Shown one piece after another: positions 34,437 through 43,250 of a stretch of 64,000 nt of DNA (positions are counted from its first letter, which is position 1; each line of letters begins with the position of its first letter). Position numbers and translations under genes: made by a program. The notes under the pieces are model-generated. The model was not told where the DNA came from. It saw only the letters and a list, made by a program, of their open reading frames with translations, and made no database searches. This DNA comes from Psychrobacillus faecigallinarum (lineage in GTDB: Bacteria; Bacillota; Bacilli; Bacillales_A; Planococcaceae). The stretch is taken from contig NZ_JACSQO010000001.1 in NCBI RefSeq assembly GCF_014836595.1, positions 62,001 to 126,000 on the forward strand, read 5' to 3'.

Positions 34437-35219
34437 TCAAATTTTACAGTCCTGAACAATGTTACTATTACAATATGTTTCGTAAATTAATTTCAAAGCT
34501 TCTGCTATTTTCTCATCCGCCAATTGATTAATATTTCGATTCGGCAAATTTTTGGCTCCTAAAACGAATAAAATTGGAGCTTTCGAAAATTCACCGATTA
34601 TCCCAATATCTATTACTACATTATCTAATCCACCTGTCATATGATTTACTAAGTGGCTTGGAATTCCTTTGATTTCTCCTCTTTGCCTAACTAGACCATT
34701 GACAAGAGGAGCCCATACTTCTGGCTCTGAATCATAGCCTTGAATACTACATTTTAAAAGTTCTAAGATTTGAGCTAACTCGCCCTCGCTACTTAAATCC
34801 TTTGGATTTTGCTTTATATTAATTTTCTTAAAATAGGTTCGAATCTTTTGATTAAAATAGTCCCAGGTTCCACAAAATTGAACTACGCTATTTGCTACAT
34901 GACTATCATGGCAGGCAATCATCACCTCTACCGCTTCACAAAGCATCAGGCTGGACCTATTTTGATAATGAGGATAAAGGACATCGCTATCCTCATCAGG
35001 GTTAAATTTTATATTTTGTATTTTATCCGTCCACTTATATTTCTGCTCTTCCACCAATTTTACAACGCAAAAAGCAATTGCTATCTTTGCTGCAGAAGCT
35101 AAAGGCACTATTAAATCCTTATTTAAAGAAAGTAAAATCTTGTCTTCTGTCGGTGAGTAAAGCGTGATTCCAATTTCCCCCTGCTTAATTTCCTTTAATT
35201 TTTCTATTATGTTATCCAT
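34437..35219 (-). CDS. Serine hydrolase of the class A beta-lactamase fold
   Basis: 260 aa without a signal peptide. The nucleophile motif is S-A-A-K in VPLASAAKIAIAFCV, the SDN-like motif is S-H-V in ACHDSHVANSVVQF, and the K-T-G position reads H-M-T-G-G. Lack of an export signal and the changed third motif argue against a true beta-lactamase. It may be an intracellular esterase or peptidase-like protein. Function not known. Confidence 0.7.
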   Translation of the reverse strand: MDNIIEKLKEIKQGEIGITLYSPTEDKILLSLNKDLIVPLASAAKIAIAFCVVKLVEEQKYKWTDKIQNIKFNPDEDSDVLYPHYQNRSSLMLCEAVEVMIACHDSHVANSVVQFCGTWDYFNQKIRTYFKKINIKQNPKDLSSEGELAQILELLKCSIQGYDSEPEVWAPLVNGLVRQRGEIKGIPSHLVNHMTGGLDNVVIDIGIIGEFSKAPILFVLGAKNLPNRNINQLADEKIAEALKLIYETYCNSNIVQDCKI

Positions 35220-35437
35220 TAAACCCCACCTAGCAAAAAATAATATTATATAATGTTATACCTAGACTACAAGAATAGGCTTTATCTTTATGATAACACA
35301 CTAATAAATGGTAAATGTGTTAAAAGTGAATTTTCTGATACTTAAATGTAATAAATACTGTGCTTCACTCTAGTTGTCTAATTGAACGCATATCTAATTA
35401 TGCTTTCCTCCGTATTATAAATCTCTATTCGTATAAG

Positions 35438-35471
35438 AAAAACGTCTTCAATAAATACTTTGAAGACGTTT
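35438..35471 (-). terminator. Terminator of the 35485-35931 GNAT gene
   Basis: AAACGTCTTCA pairs with TGAAGACGTTT; the minus strand continues TTTTCTTATACG. Confidence 0.85.
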
Positions 35472-35484
35472 AATGTTTTCTAAA

Positions 35485-35931
35485 TTAAATTAAAGTTTTT
35501 CTAAAGGAATAGCACCATTTGTCATATTCTAATTTTTCTTCATAAAACCGATGTGCATCTATTCGTTGAATACCTGATTCTAGTGCTACATATTCTGCAC
35601 CGTTTTCTTTAGCATAATCCTGTATGTATTTTAATAATTTCTTGCCGTAACCACCTGAACGTCGGGAGGCATCGGTTACTAAATCGTAGACAAATATATG
35701 ACGCTTACTGTAAAAATTTGTTCTCCAGCTAAAACCGACTAATGAAGCTATTTTCCCTTGAAAGTATAAGGCGTAAAGCTTGTAACCATCCTTCTGCATT
35801 TCTTGTAATAAATCTATGTACGCTTCCAAGGTCATATCAGTTCTCAGCTGCTTCATTATAGGATAAGCTTCTATCCACTGATCCTTTGTAGTTAATTCAC
35901 TAATTATTTCTAACGATGAATTTGCAGACAT
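35485..35931 (-). CDS. GNAT family N-acetyltransferase (148 aa)
   Basis: IFVYDLVTDASRRSGGYGKK carries the acetyl-CoA loop R-R-S-G-G-Y-G-K and EYVALESGIQRIDAHRFYEE followed by KLEYD gives motif B. The acceptor cannot be deduced. It ends an apparent group of three minus-strand genes with the P-loop and VOC genes upstream. Confidence 0.85.
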   Translation of the reverse strand: MSANSSLEIISELTTKDQWIEAYPIMKQLRTDMTLEAYIDLLQEMQKDGYKLYALYFQGKIASLVGFSWRTNFYSKRHIFVYDLVTDASRRSGGYGKKLLKYIQDYAKENGAEYVALESGIQRIDAHRFYEEKLEYDKWCYSFRKTLI

Positions 35932-35955
35932 ATTGTTCCCTCATATTCTATAATT

Positions 35956-36522
35956 TTATAAATGAAACTCAGATTTAATAATTTTTGCTACCTCGTATGG
36001 ACTTAAAAAAGTATTATCTATTCTCAAATAGTTTTCCCGTTTTATTTCCCCAGGAAACGAATTCAACCTATTGCTTTGCAATGTACTTAGTAAATGCTGT
36101 TCTGATTGCTCCACGTTTCTTTTTGTAGGTTTACATTCCAAACGGTGTGGATCTTTATTTCTCCTTAATCTTTCCTCTACATGAGCTTCTAACTCAACAA
36201 AGTAAACAGAGACACCTTTACAAGACATCAACTGACATATACTTTCAATATCATCCCAATCCTCTTGTTTATCAAAATACCAAACCTTTGTAAAAATCAT
36301 TCCGTAATGATTACTTTGAGTAAATGATTGAAATATTTCCTTTCGAAATTGATGAGTGAGCCGCCACATTTCATCACTAAAGCCAAAGAGCGGCTCTAGT
36401 AGATCAATTGTCATATGATTATGAAATAGCTTTAGACCGGTCAATTTTGCGAGCTCCTGTCCAACTGACATCTTACCAACTGCTTGAGGACCAAATATAA
36501 ACACAAACTTCTCCATTTTCAT
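35956..36522 (-). CDS. P-loop kinase-like protein
   Basis: 188 aa. Walker A is GPQAVGKMSVG at residues 11-21; the usual GK(S/T) reads GKM-S. FHNHMTIDLLEPLFGF after it is shared with small AAA/shikimate-kinase-like proteins of Bacilli. VELEAHVEERLRRNKDPHR looks like a lid with arginine fingers. A nucleotide- or small-molecule phosphotransferase role is plausible, but the substrate is unknown. Confidence 0.7.
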   Translation of the reverse strand: MKMEKFVFIFGPQAVGKMSVGQELAKLTGLKLFHNHMTIDLLEPLFGFSDEMWRLTHQFRKEIFQSFTQSNHYGMIFTKVWYFDKQEDWDDIESICQLMSCKGVSVYFVELEAHVEERLRRNKDPHRLECKPTKRNVEQSEQHLLSTLQSNRLNSFPGEIKRENYLRIDNTFLSPYEVAKIIKSEFHL

Positions 36523-36549
36523 TTTCCTCCGTTATCTTAAAAACAAGCT

Positions 36550-36993
36550 TTATTGATCCTCTATCACTAACATATTGTTTTCATCAAACTCCCAGTCTTC
36601 AGCATAAGCTATTTCCCAATAGTAGCCATCTAGGTCAGTAAAGTAGCCTCCATAGCCTCCCCAATCAGTTGCTTTCGGTGCTTTCTGTATAGTTGCTCCT
36701 GCTAAATTAGCCTTTTCCATTAACTCATCTACTTCTTCTTTGGTTTTTGCGTTGTAAGCTAATGTAATTCCTGGGAATCCACTTGATAAGACTGGGGGAT
36801 TCTCTTTATTTGTATCCTTTGCAAGCTCCACTATTGGATACAATGCTATTTTCGTTCCTTCATTTTTAAAGAAAATAATATGCGGATTTGATTCTGTTCC
36901 TCTAATAGATGTGGCAAATCCAAGCTGTTTATAAAAATGGTGAGCACTGACTATATCCCTTGTACCTAGTGTAATAATATTAATTCGATTCAT
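36550..36993 (-). CDS. VOC (glyoxalase/bleomycin-resistance) family protein
   Basis: 147 aa forming the two beta-alpha-beta-beta-beta repeats of the vicinal oxygen chelate fold: INIITLGTRDIVSAHHFYKQ then LGF in the first, WGGYGGYFTDLDGYYWEIAY in the second. The final E of WEIAY is the usual metal ligand. Substrate unknown. Confidence 0.85.
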   Translation of the reverse strand: MNRINIITLGTRDIVSAHHFYKQLGFATSIRGTESNPHIIFFKNEGTKIALYPIVELAKDTNKENPPVLSSGFPGITLAYNAKTKEEVDELMEKANLAGATIQKAPKATDWGGYGGYFTDLDGYYWEIAYAEDWEFDENNMLVIEDQ

Positions 36994-37193
36994 TGACTTT
37001 CCTCCTCCATTTTATTCCTTAGGCATCTTATAACGTGGGAAAAATTGATACACCATAAATACGCCGAACGATAGACACACCAAATAAATTTTTCATTTTA
37101 AAACCCATTATTTAGCTTGTAATACCTATTAATTTATATATTTGTATAAGTTTAAATGCTCTTGTAAAACCTTTTAAAAAGGAGTGATACAAA

Positions 37194-37367
37194 TTGAAAT
37201 AGCAAGAGAACTATCTAAAAAATTCTCATAAAAAACAGAAGTTAACACTTGCCTTTCCCAATGGCAAAAATGTGCCTGGGAACTCTGTTGATGAACATAA
37301 GGCGCTTGAGGAAGCCAATATAATTCTGACTGGCGATGAAATAAAACAACAAAACGAAAACTTATAA
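37194..37367 (+). pseudogene. Small protein gene with a stop at codon 3
   Basis: A good ribosome binding site (AAAAGGAGTGATACAAA) precedes TTG-AAA-TAG. Reading through the TAG at 37200-37202 gives 54 more sensible codons: QENYLKNSHKKQKLTLAFPN, then GKNVPGNSVDEHKALEEANI and ILTGDEIKQQNENL, ending at 37367. CAG to TAG is the simplest lesion. I do not recognise the family. Confidence 0.5.
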
Positions 37368-37377
37368 ATTCAGCCTC

Positions 37378-37413
37378 TCAAATACTAGAAATGTATATCC
37401 CTCTAGTATTTGA
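37378..37413. terminator. Hairpin TCAAATACTAGA/TCTAGTATTTGA
   Basis: A perfect 12-bp stem with a 12-nt loop, ten bases after the small pseudogene. No T-run follows, so it is a weak terminator or a processing hairpin. Confidence 0.6.
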
Positions 37414-37468
37414 GTATGTATCATGCATAAATACTAAGAATTACCTCTTTTCAAAACCTCGGAACTCA

Positions 37469-37648
37469 TTAGACTATCGCATCCAGACCCTCTCGAACCC
37501 CAACCCCATATGGTAATAAAAACTTAATGCAAAAAAATCTCAATTTATATAAATACGCCAAAAGTTCTTCATTTCCTTCTTTAGTGATCGCCACTTTTGG
37601 ATTTATTAATGGTCTCAGTTTGTTAAATTTACAAATACCTTTAGGCAT
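37469..37648 (-). CDS. Possible small protein, 59 aa
   Basis: An ATG-started frame on the minus strand reads MPKGICKFNKLRPLINPKVA, then ITKEGNEELLAYLYKLRFFC and ends VREGLDAIV. Composition is protein-like, but the ribosome binding site is poor and I know no family. It may be a remnant. Confidence 0.25.
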   Translation of the reverse strand: MPKGICKFNKLRPLINPKVAITKEGNEELLAYLYKLRFFCIKFLLPYGVGVREGLDAIV

Positions 37649-37806
37649 AGCTCATTCAAACTATTATTTAGTTACCATTTATTAATTTACTAAGCAGTTA
37701 TTTGGTAAAAGAGTTAAAAGTATACTATAATCAAAATATAAGACTTAAGACTTAGTTCATAAGACTCTTATTACATTATTTTATTAGAAGATGGGAGAGA
37801 ATAAAG

Positions 37807-38358
37807 ATGAGTATCTATGATTTTGATTTTAAAGTGCCAGACATCAGCGGTAACTTAGTTTCGTTAGAGAAATTTAAAGGGAATGTAGTATTAATTGTCA
37901 ATACTGCTAGTAAGTGTGGCTTTACATATCAATATGAGGATCTTCAGAAATTATACGATCGATATAAGAATAAAGGATTTGTTGTATTAGGATTCCCCAC
38001 TAATCACTTTGATAACCAGGAGCCTGGGACGAATGAAGATATAAACCAATTTTGTAAGTTAAATTATGGTGTTCAATTCCCTATGTTTTCTAAGGTAAAA
38101 GTAAGAGACGAGGGAGCTGAACCTCTTTTCAACTATCTAACTGCGGTTAAGCCCTTTAAAGGATTCAACAATTTTCATCCATCATCGCGAATCTTAAGTT
38201 CGCTCATTAATGAAAAGGTTCCACATTATATGCACGGTAACTCTATTAAATGGAACTTTACCAAGTTTTTATTAGACCGTAATGGCAATGTTCTTCATCG
38301 CTTTGAACCTACTACTGATACAGTAGATATGGAAAAGGATATTGAAGCAATATTATAG
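37807..38358 (+). CDS. Glutathione peroxidase family protein with altered active site
   Basis: 183 aa after GGGAGAGAATAAAG. The peroxidatic cysteine is in NTASKCGFTYQYEDLQ, and the W-N-F triad residues are in KWNFTKFLLDRNG. The second conserved block, usually F-P-C-N-Q-F, reads GFPTNHFDNQEPG: the resolving-type cysteine is threonine and the catalytic glutamine is histidine. Thiol peroxidase activity, probably with thioredoxin in Bacilli, may therefore be changed or lost. A TATAAT lies near 37730. No PerR box is obvious. Confidence 0.88.
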   Translation: MSIYDFDFKVPDISGNLVSLEKFKGNVVLIVNTASKCGFTYQYEDLQKLYDRYKNKGFVVLGFPTNHFDNQEPGTNEDINQFCKLNYGVQFPMFSKVKVRDEGAEPLFNYLTAVKPFKGFNNFHPSSRILSSLINEKVPHYMHGNSIKWNFTKFLLDRNGNVLHRFEPTTDTVDMEKDIEAIL

Positions 38359-38373
38359 TTCCGGTTGAATTCT

Positions 38374-38428
38374 CAAAATACGATTCTTGTGAATTTGCAA
38401 AAATCGTGTTTTGTGACGTTTTTTTTGA
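38374..38428 (+). terminator. Terminator of the glutathione peroxidase gene
   Basis: CAAAATACGATT pairs with AATCGTGTTTTG (one wobble), and TTTTTTTT follows shortly after. Confidence 0.8.
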
Positions 38429-38542
38429 TGTAAAGACTCTGTTGCCTTTTTTGTACTTTTTAGAGTAGCTACATTATTTTAAGAATCTCTTTTTAGTATT
38501 ATCTGAAAATACATCTTAGTTAATATTCATAACTTCTTATTT

Positions 38543-39037
38543 TTAAACGGAGGCTGATGAGGATGCAGCTTCGTCAGCCTTCACACAATCAATTGCGATA
38601 ACAAGCGAAATAATAATAGTTTCCATTTCTTCTTTTAGAATTTGAACCTTGTAGCTATCTCCCCAAGTGAACCACTCCTTGTTCACATTACCTACCACTT
38701 CCCCATGCTCTAACACCTGAAAGTTCATATCCCACCAGTTGCCATGTACCTCAATGCCTGCCGCGTCAATAGAATAGCGCGCTTTCAAGAAGGACCATTC
38801 TTTCTTAATCGTTAACACCTCTCTACCATTCACCTCTACAAAAAACTTTGGTAAGAAGCTGAACATTTTCTTTGTAATGAGCGCGACTTCATCTCTTGAT
38901 GTATTCATAATGGAGAAAGTTTTTGGAATCTGCATAAAGCTGCCCTCCACGAAGTAAACATCGTTCTCCTGCTGATTCTTTACAGTAAACTTGCCACTTA
39001 GACTCAATACCTTTTGCTTTATATAAAGTTCCTTCAT
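38543..39037 (-). CDS. LURP-one-related (YxjI-like) protein
   Basis: 164 aa. The repeated beta-strand pattern (YIKQKVLSLSGKFTVKNQQE, GSFMQIPKTFSIMN, MFSFLPKFFVEVNGREVL, FQVLEHGEVVGNVNKEW) is that of the LURP-one/Tubby-like fold, with an internal buried helix near the C-terminus (TIIISLVIAIDCVKAD). The function of bacterial members is not established; a scaffolding or lipid-binding role is often suggested. Confidence 0.85.
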   Translation of the reverse strand: MKELYIKQKVLSLSGKFTVKNQQENDVYFVEGSFMQIPKTFSIMNTSRDEVALITKKMFSFLPKFFVEVNGREVLTIKKEWSFLKARYSIDAAGIEVHGNWWDMNFQVLEHGEVVGNVNKEWFTWGDSYKVQILKEEMETIIISLVIAIDCVKADEAASSSASV

Positions 39038-39083
39038 TTACTTTTCCTCCATTGTATATAGTAAATTTTGTTTTAATTTACTT

Positions 39084-39563
39084 TCATTTATTTTCGCTTA
39101 AAATATCGATCCTTCTTCCAATGAAGTGAGCTTGAATAGGCGCTAAATTTAGTTCTCTTGCCCAAACTGAAAGTTGTCCTATATGATGTATTTCGTGTGC
39201 GACAATATGGTGTAAAATTTCATCAATTGTATACTTTGCTTTATCCCAAGGTACACTCACCATCTTATTCATATCAAAGTTTGAGTATAAAAATTTTGCA
39301 TTTTCATCTCTCAGTTCATCTGAGATTAGTTGTACTTTTTCCAAGGTTGCGTAATTACAAAATTCAAATTGGATATCTTCTTTTCCCTGAATCCCTCGCA
39401 ACCAGCTGTATTCTACTTCTGTAATATGAAAAAGGGTATGTAAAATACTTTCTACTCCACCGCATCGTTTCTTATTTAACTCCTCTTTTGATAATTGCTT
39501 ACACCATTCAAACCAATCATCTCTTACGTGCCAATTGTACTCAAAGAACTTTCTCATTTTCAA
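39084..39563 (-). CDS. DinB family protein
   Basis: 159 aa, four-helix bundle type. The metal-binding histidines are in SILHTLFHITEVEYSWLRG and IVAHEIHHIGQLSVWARELN, the DinB/YfiT hallmark. Such proteins are thought to be thiol S-transferases, for example using bacillithiol. No LexA site is visible upstream. Confidence 0.88.
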   Translation of the reverse strand: MKMRKFFEYNWHVRDDWFEWCKQLSKEELNKKRCGGVESILHTLFHITEVEYSWLRGIQGKEDIQFEFCNYATLEKVQLISDELRDENAKFLYSNFDMNKMVSVPWDKAKYTIDEILHHIVAHEIHHIGQLSVWARELNLAPIQAHFIGRRIDILSENK

Positions 39564-39634
39564 GACTCCCTTCCAAATATTTAGAAACCTTTATAAAAGT
39601 CCCTGACTTAAAAGCCAATGTTGTTTGAAAGTCA

Positions 39635-40741
39635 TTAATGAAGTTTTACTTTGTATCGGTCAATAGATTTAGGAATTCCTTTTATATATAAAGAGCCATT
39701 ATAAATTAACTGTCTTATTCTATATTCTAAAAAGAACAAATTGATTTTAGCTTCTGAAGAAATTAACATCTCTCTAATCACTTCTCCAACAGGGATGAAA
39801 TCTTTTTCCGTTTGCTTGGCATGTAGTCCTTCTAGTGTTTCCAGGATGAGAGAATCAAAAAAGCTCTCTGGGACGCCTAATATTTCCCCATCATTCCAAA
39901 TGCGCAATACTTCCATTCTTTCGATTAATTTTAACCATTCCTCCGAGTAATAAGAACGTTCTTCTAGGGATAGTTGGCGGCTTTCTTTATTTCGCTCAAA
40001 TAAGGATTTTATTTGTTTTGAATCCATTTGACTCGTAAAAGAAATATCAGCTTTTTTCTCTTCTATCTGATCTCCTAATAGATAGATAGTATTTTTCTTT
40101 TTTCTCAATAAATACATCATAAATCGAAGTCCTATTTGTTCAGCTGCATTGTTCCCACACCATAAATAAATAGGTACTGACTCTGAAATATCCTCGATTT
40201 GGCGTAATGAATTACTGAATTTACATGTATAAATTCCTTCTTCAAGCTCGTCATTTATATTTTCATATAGCCATTCTTCACGTATTTTTCTGTCTTCTTT
40301 TTTATCTAATTTCCCTAAAGGACCATACGATAAGTTATCCGGAATTGCGATTACCGTCTTTGGCCTTGGAAGTCCCACATTAAGCGAACCGGCAGTAGAT
40401 TCAAAGCAAACTATATGATAAGGGCCCTCAGGTTTTTGGAAATTCTTGCGAAGATAATCTTGTATTACTAGGTTGATCTCTTCTACTATTTCAACCATTA
40501 GATCCACATTGATGAAGTAGCTATAAGAAATAGCTGGTTCATAATTTTCATGATGGAAATATTCAAAGTCAATTGCTGCATTAATTTTATAAATATCGCA
40601 ATCATGCTTTCTTAAATCATAAACAGTTAAATATATTTGAGTTTCTATTTTATAAACAATGACTGTATTCGGCTCGAAGAAAAAATAAATGAATGGGTGA
40701 TGAATCTTTTTTTTAATGATAACTCCTCTTTTCATTAGCAT
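39635..40741 (-). CDS. DUF1835/DUF3658 domain protein
   Basis: 368 aa. After an 85-residue variable N-terminus the DUF1835 domain reads YHIVCFESTAGSLNVGL, then IPDNLSYGPLGKLD and IYLWCGNNAAEQIGLRFMMY. The C-terminal DUF3658 part reads VGEVIREMLIS, INLFFLEYRIRQLIYNG and RYKVKLH. Function unknown; often found near DinB-like genes, as here. Its start overlaps the end of the upstream DinB-like gene by 29 bases. An inner start after AGAGGAG near 40715 is possible. Confidence 0.75.
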   Translation of the reverse strand: MLMKRGVIIKKKIHHPFIYFFFEPNTVIVYKIETQIYLTVYDLRKHDCDIYKINAAIDFEYFHHENYEPAISYSYFINVDLMVEIVEEINLVIQDYLRKNFQKPEGPYHIVCFESTAGSLNVGLPRPKTVIAIPDNLSYGPLGKLDKKEDRKIREEWLYENINDELEEGIYTCKFSNSLRQIEDISESVPIYLWCGNNAAEQIGLRFMMYLLRKKKNTIYLLGDQIEEKKADISFTSQMDSKQIKSLFERNKESRQLSLEERSYYSEEWLKLIERMEVLRIWNDGEILGVPESFFDSLILETLEGLHAKQTEKDFIPVGEVIREMLISSEAKINLFFLEYRIRQLIYNGSLYIKGIPKSIDRYKVKLH

Positions 40742-41267
40742 TTTGTTCTAGCATTTGGCGTAAGTAATCATCTGATTTACCTTTTGGTATACTTAAGTTT
40801 TTCCATTCCTTATTTTTAATAAGCTTACCAATATAGACTATTTGACCGACATGATAGGATTGGTGTGCTAACTGTCTTTCAATCGCCTCGATAACGGAGT
40901 GATCTTCACCACGAATATAAACTATTTTCAATAAATCCTCCTCTTTTAGTTCATTTAGTGCCTTCATTAATACATGCCATCCATTCTCCCACATAGACTG
41001 GAGATTCCTTTTGGTTATGTTATTATCTTCAAATTCACTATCTCGATTTCGATTCAGCTTTTCACCGTCAGAGGTTAAAAAGTCAGTCCATCTTGATATC
41101 ATATTACCGCTCATATGCTTCCCTATAATTGCAATACTGTTTGACTCTTCATTTAAAGTCCAATGTATATCCTCTTCTGATAATTGATTAAAGGTTTTGT
41201 CCCCTAGTGCTTTCATACTTTCAAATCTTTTTTTAACTGCCAATAAATATTCTGATTCAATACTCAA
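40713..41267 (-). CDS. DinB-like protein (DUF1572)
   Basis: About 184 aa. NSIAIIGKHMSGNMISRWTD and ERQLAHQSYHVGQIVYIGKL carry the histidine pattern of DUF1572, a DinB-superfamily branch. I prefer the TTG at 41267 next to GAGGTGGAG; a longer frame to 41351 adds 28 residues without a ribosome binding site. It is translationally linked to the DUF1835 protein that follows. Confidence 0.8.
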   Translation of the reverse strand: MSIESEYLLAVKKRFESMKALGDKTFNQLSEEDIHWTLNEESNSIAIIGKHMSGNMISRWTDFLTSDGEKLNRNRDSEFEDNNITKRNLQSMWENGWHVLMKALNELKEEDLLKIVYIRGEDHSVIEAIERQLAHQSYHVGQIVYIGKLIKNKEWKNLSIPKGKSDDYLRQMLEQNANEKRSYH

Positions 41268-41330
41268 AACTCCACCTCGCTTACGAATTTTTTCATTATT
41301 ACATATATTGTACTTTATAGAACAAAATAA

Positions 41331-41362
41331 AACAGCTGTTTTCAAATTCAAAATCAGCTGCT
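41331..41362 (-). terminator. Terminator of the small zinc-ribbon gene
   Basis: CAGCTG/CAGCTG arms with inner TTTT/AAAA, followed on the minus strand by TTTTATTTTG. Confidence 0.7.
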
Positions 41363-41368
41363 TCTTTA

Positions 41369-41614
41369 TTATATTCCTTGTACAAATTTTACCTCATCGT
41401 AACCGCAGTTATTACACATAATAAGATGTGGACAGGTGTCATCTTTATATGTGTCTGGATAACCGTCTCCCATCTTTATAGTATTTAAATCGTTATAATG
41501 AGCATAGGGATCAAAAAAATCACTTTCCTTACCAGCATCTTCTAAAGGATTGGTACACTTTGGACAGTATTGCTCTAAATGATTAAATGCGTTACATAGA
41601 GGACACTCGGACAT
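41369..41614 (-). CDS. Small zinc-ribbon protein, 81 aa
   Basis: Three CxxC pairs are visible: CPLC and CPKC form one ribbon at the N-terminus, and CNNC with CPH follows near the C-terminus. The middle is acidic and aromatic (FFDPYAHYNDLNTIK). It probably binds zinc; the role is unknown. AAAGGAGAT precedes the start. Confidence 0.7.
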   Translation of the reverse strand: MSECPLCNAFNHLEQYCPKCTNPLEDAGKESDFFDPYAHYNDLNTIKMGDGYPDTYKDDTCPHLIMCNNCGYDEVKFVQGI

Positions 41615-41668
41615 TTAGGAATCTCCTTTTTGCTTTAGTATCCTTCATTTGTTGAGAAATATGTAAAA

Positions 41669-41707
41669 AGCACCCCTTCACAAAGTTTCTCTTTATGAAG
41701 GGGTGCT
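41669..41707. terminator. Terminator AGCACCCCTTCA/TGAAGGGGTGCT
   Basis: A perfect 12-bp stem directly after the sstT stop codon, with T-runs on both sides, so it can work in both directions. Confidence 0.92.
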
Positions 41708-41713
41708 ATTTTA

Positions 41714-42946
41714 TTAGGAGTGAATAATTACTTCTTTTCCTTCTTTACGATCTTTCGCATATTCTGCCGTTGCTGTGAACAATACATCAGAAGAAGAGTT
41801 TAGCGCTGTTTCACATGAATCTTGAATAACTCCAATGATGAATCCGACACCAACAACCTGCATTGCTATTTCGTTAGGAATCCCAAATAGACTACAAGCT
41901 AATGGAATAAGTAAAAGAGATCCGCCAGCTACTCCTGAAGCACCTGCAGCTGAAACGGCAGCTAGTACACTTAGGATTATTGCAGTAGCTATATCTACTT
42001 CTATATCTAAAGTGTGAACGGCAGCAAGTGTCAATACAGAAATAGTTACTGCTGCTCCAGCCATATTAATAGTAGCACCTAATGGAATTGAAACAGAGTA
42101 AGTATCCTTGTCCAATTCTAGCTTTTCACAAAGCCCCATATTTACTGGGATATTAGCAGCCGAGCTACGTGTGAAGAAAGCAGTTATACCACTTTCTCTT
42201 AACGTTCGGAATACTAATGGATAAGGATTTTTGCGTACATATATGTATACAATGAGCGGATTAATAACCAACGCCACAAATAACATACATCCTAATAATA
42301 TGATAATTAATTGGCCATATTCCTTTAGAGCAGAAAGACCATTTGTAGCTATTGCCTCAAAAACAAGTCCTAAAATACCGAGTGGAGCTAATTTAATAAC
42401 CCATTTAACTAATTGAGAGATAGCATCAGAAAAGTTTGCAATGGCATTCTTTGTTGTTTCTGCAGCATTCTTTAAAGTTAGACCTAGTAAGATAGCCCAA
42501 GTCAAAATTCCGATATAATTGGCATTTAAAATTGCATTTACTGGATTATCAACAACGTTGAACAATAGAGTTTTCAATACCTCTACAATATCACTAGGAG
42601 GAGTTACATCCTCAACTCCTGTGGTGAGGGTTAAAGTAACCGGAAATATAAAGCTAGCAACTACACCAACTAGTGCTGCAAGGAAAGTTCCAATTCCATA
42701 AAGTATAAGAATTGACTTCATATTAGTCTGCTGGCCACTTTTGTGAGAAGAGATAGCATGCATAACTAAGAATAAAACTAATATTGGTGCAACAGCCTTC
42801 AAAGCACCTACAAATAAAGTTCCGAAAATAGTTACCCAGTTTGCAGCGTCAGGTATAGTGACAGCTAGAACCACGCCTATTACAATCCCTAGTAAAATTT
42901 GTTTAACTAGGCTTACTTGGTTCCACTTATGTATAAGATTTTTCAT
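41714..42946 (-). CDS. sstT: Serine/threonine:sodium symporter SstT
   Basis: 410 aa in the dicarboxylate/amino acid:cation symporter (DAACS) family. The transport core shows [20 protein letters not shown], then [20 protein letters not shown], which is SstT-like. Eight or so membrane segments plus two re-entrant loops are expected. It imports serine and threonine with sodium. I chose the ATG at 42946 because a GGGGGGA site precedes it; the longer frame to 43003 is unlikely. Confidence 0.9.
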   Translation of the reverse strand: MKNLIHKWNQVSLVKQILLGIVIGVVLAVTIPDAANWVTIFGTLFVGALKAVAPILVLFLVMHAISSHKSGQQTNMKSILILYGIGTFLAALVGVVASFIFPVTLTLTTGVEDVTPPSDIVEVLKTLLFNVVDNPVNAILNANYIGILTWAILLGLTLKNAAETTKNAIANFSDAISQLVKWVIKLAPLGILGLVFEAIATNGLSALKEYGQLIIILLGCMLFVALVINPLIVYIYVRKNPYPLVFRTLRESGITAFFTRSSAANIPVNMGLCEKLELDKDTYSVSIPLGATINMAGAAVTISVLTLAAVHTLDIEVDIATAIILSVLAAVSAAGASGVAGGSLLLIPLACSLFGIPNEIAMQVVGVGFIIGVIQDSCETALNSSSDVLFTATAEYAKDRKEGKEVIIHS

Positions 42947-42985
42947 GTTTTTCCCCCCGATATTTAACATAATAGCATAATCTAA

Positions 42986-43009
42986 GATGTAATGACTCTT
43001 CATTACATC
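42986..43009. promoter_or_regulatory. Hairpin GATGTAATGA-N4-TCATTACATC upstream of sstT
   Basis: A perfect 10-bp inverted repeat about 40 bases upstream of the sstT start. It could be an operator or a leader hairpin; on the plus strand it is followed by a T-run and might instead stop antisense transcription. Confidence 0.5.
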
Positions 43010-43094
43010 AAATTTTTGTGTTATCTAAGTATAAATGATAGTTTAACACGAAGATTAAGAATTGGTAAACAATTATTGCAAGATAATATTTGCT

Positions 43095-43127
43095 AATTGT
43101 TACAGGTGCCAGGCACCTGTAACAATT
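43095..43127. repeat. Near-perfect palindrome centred on GGTGCC-A-GGCACC
   Basis: AATTGTTACAGGTGCC (43095-43110) is the exact complement of GGCACCTGTAACAATT (43112-43127), with one central base. Similar GGTGCC/GGCACC palindromes are familiar from Bacillus intergenic regions, so it is probably a dispersed element between the divergent sstT and EcsC genes. Confidence 0.75.
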
Positions 43128-43250
43128 CTTGGAAGCTGTAATAATCTTGCTTTCAGGTAACTGTTCAAGAAATGTGGGCGTCTTATTAAGAAAAGAAAGT
43201 TACAATAGATTATAGTTATAGTAGGAATTCATTAAAAGGAGAAGTGATAG

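Noticed and set aside
34437..35219. True secreted beta-lactamase
   Set aside because: No signal peptide and the K-T-G motif is replaced by H-M-T-G; called a serine hydrolase of that fold instead.
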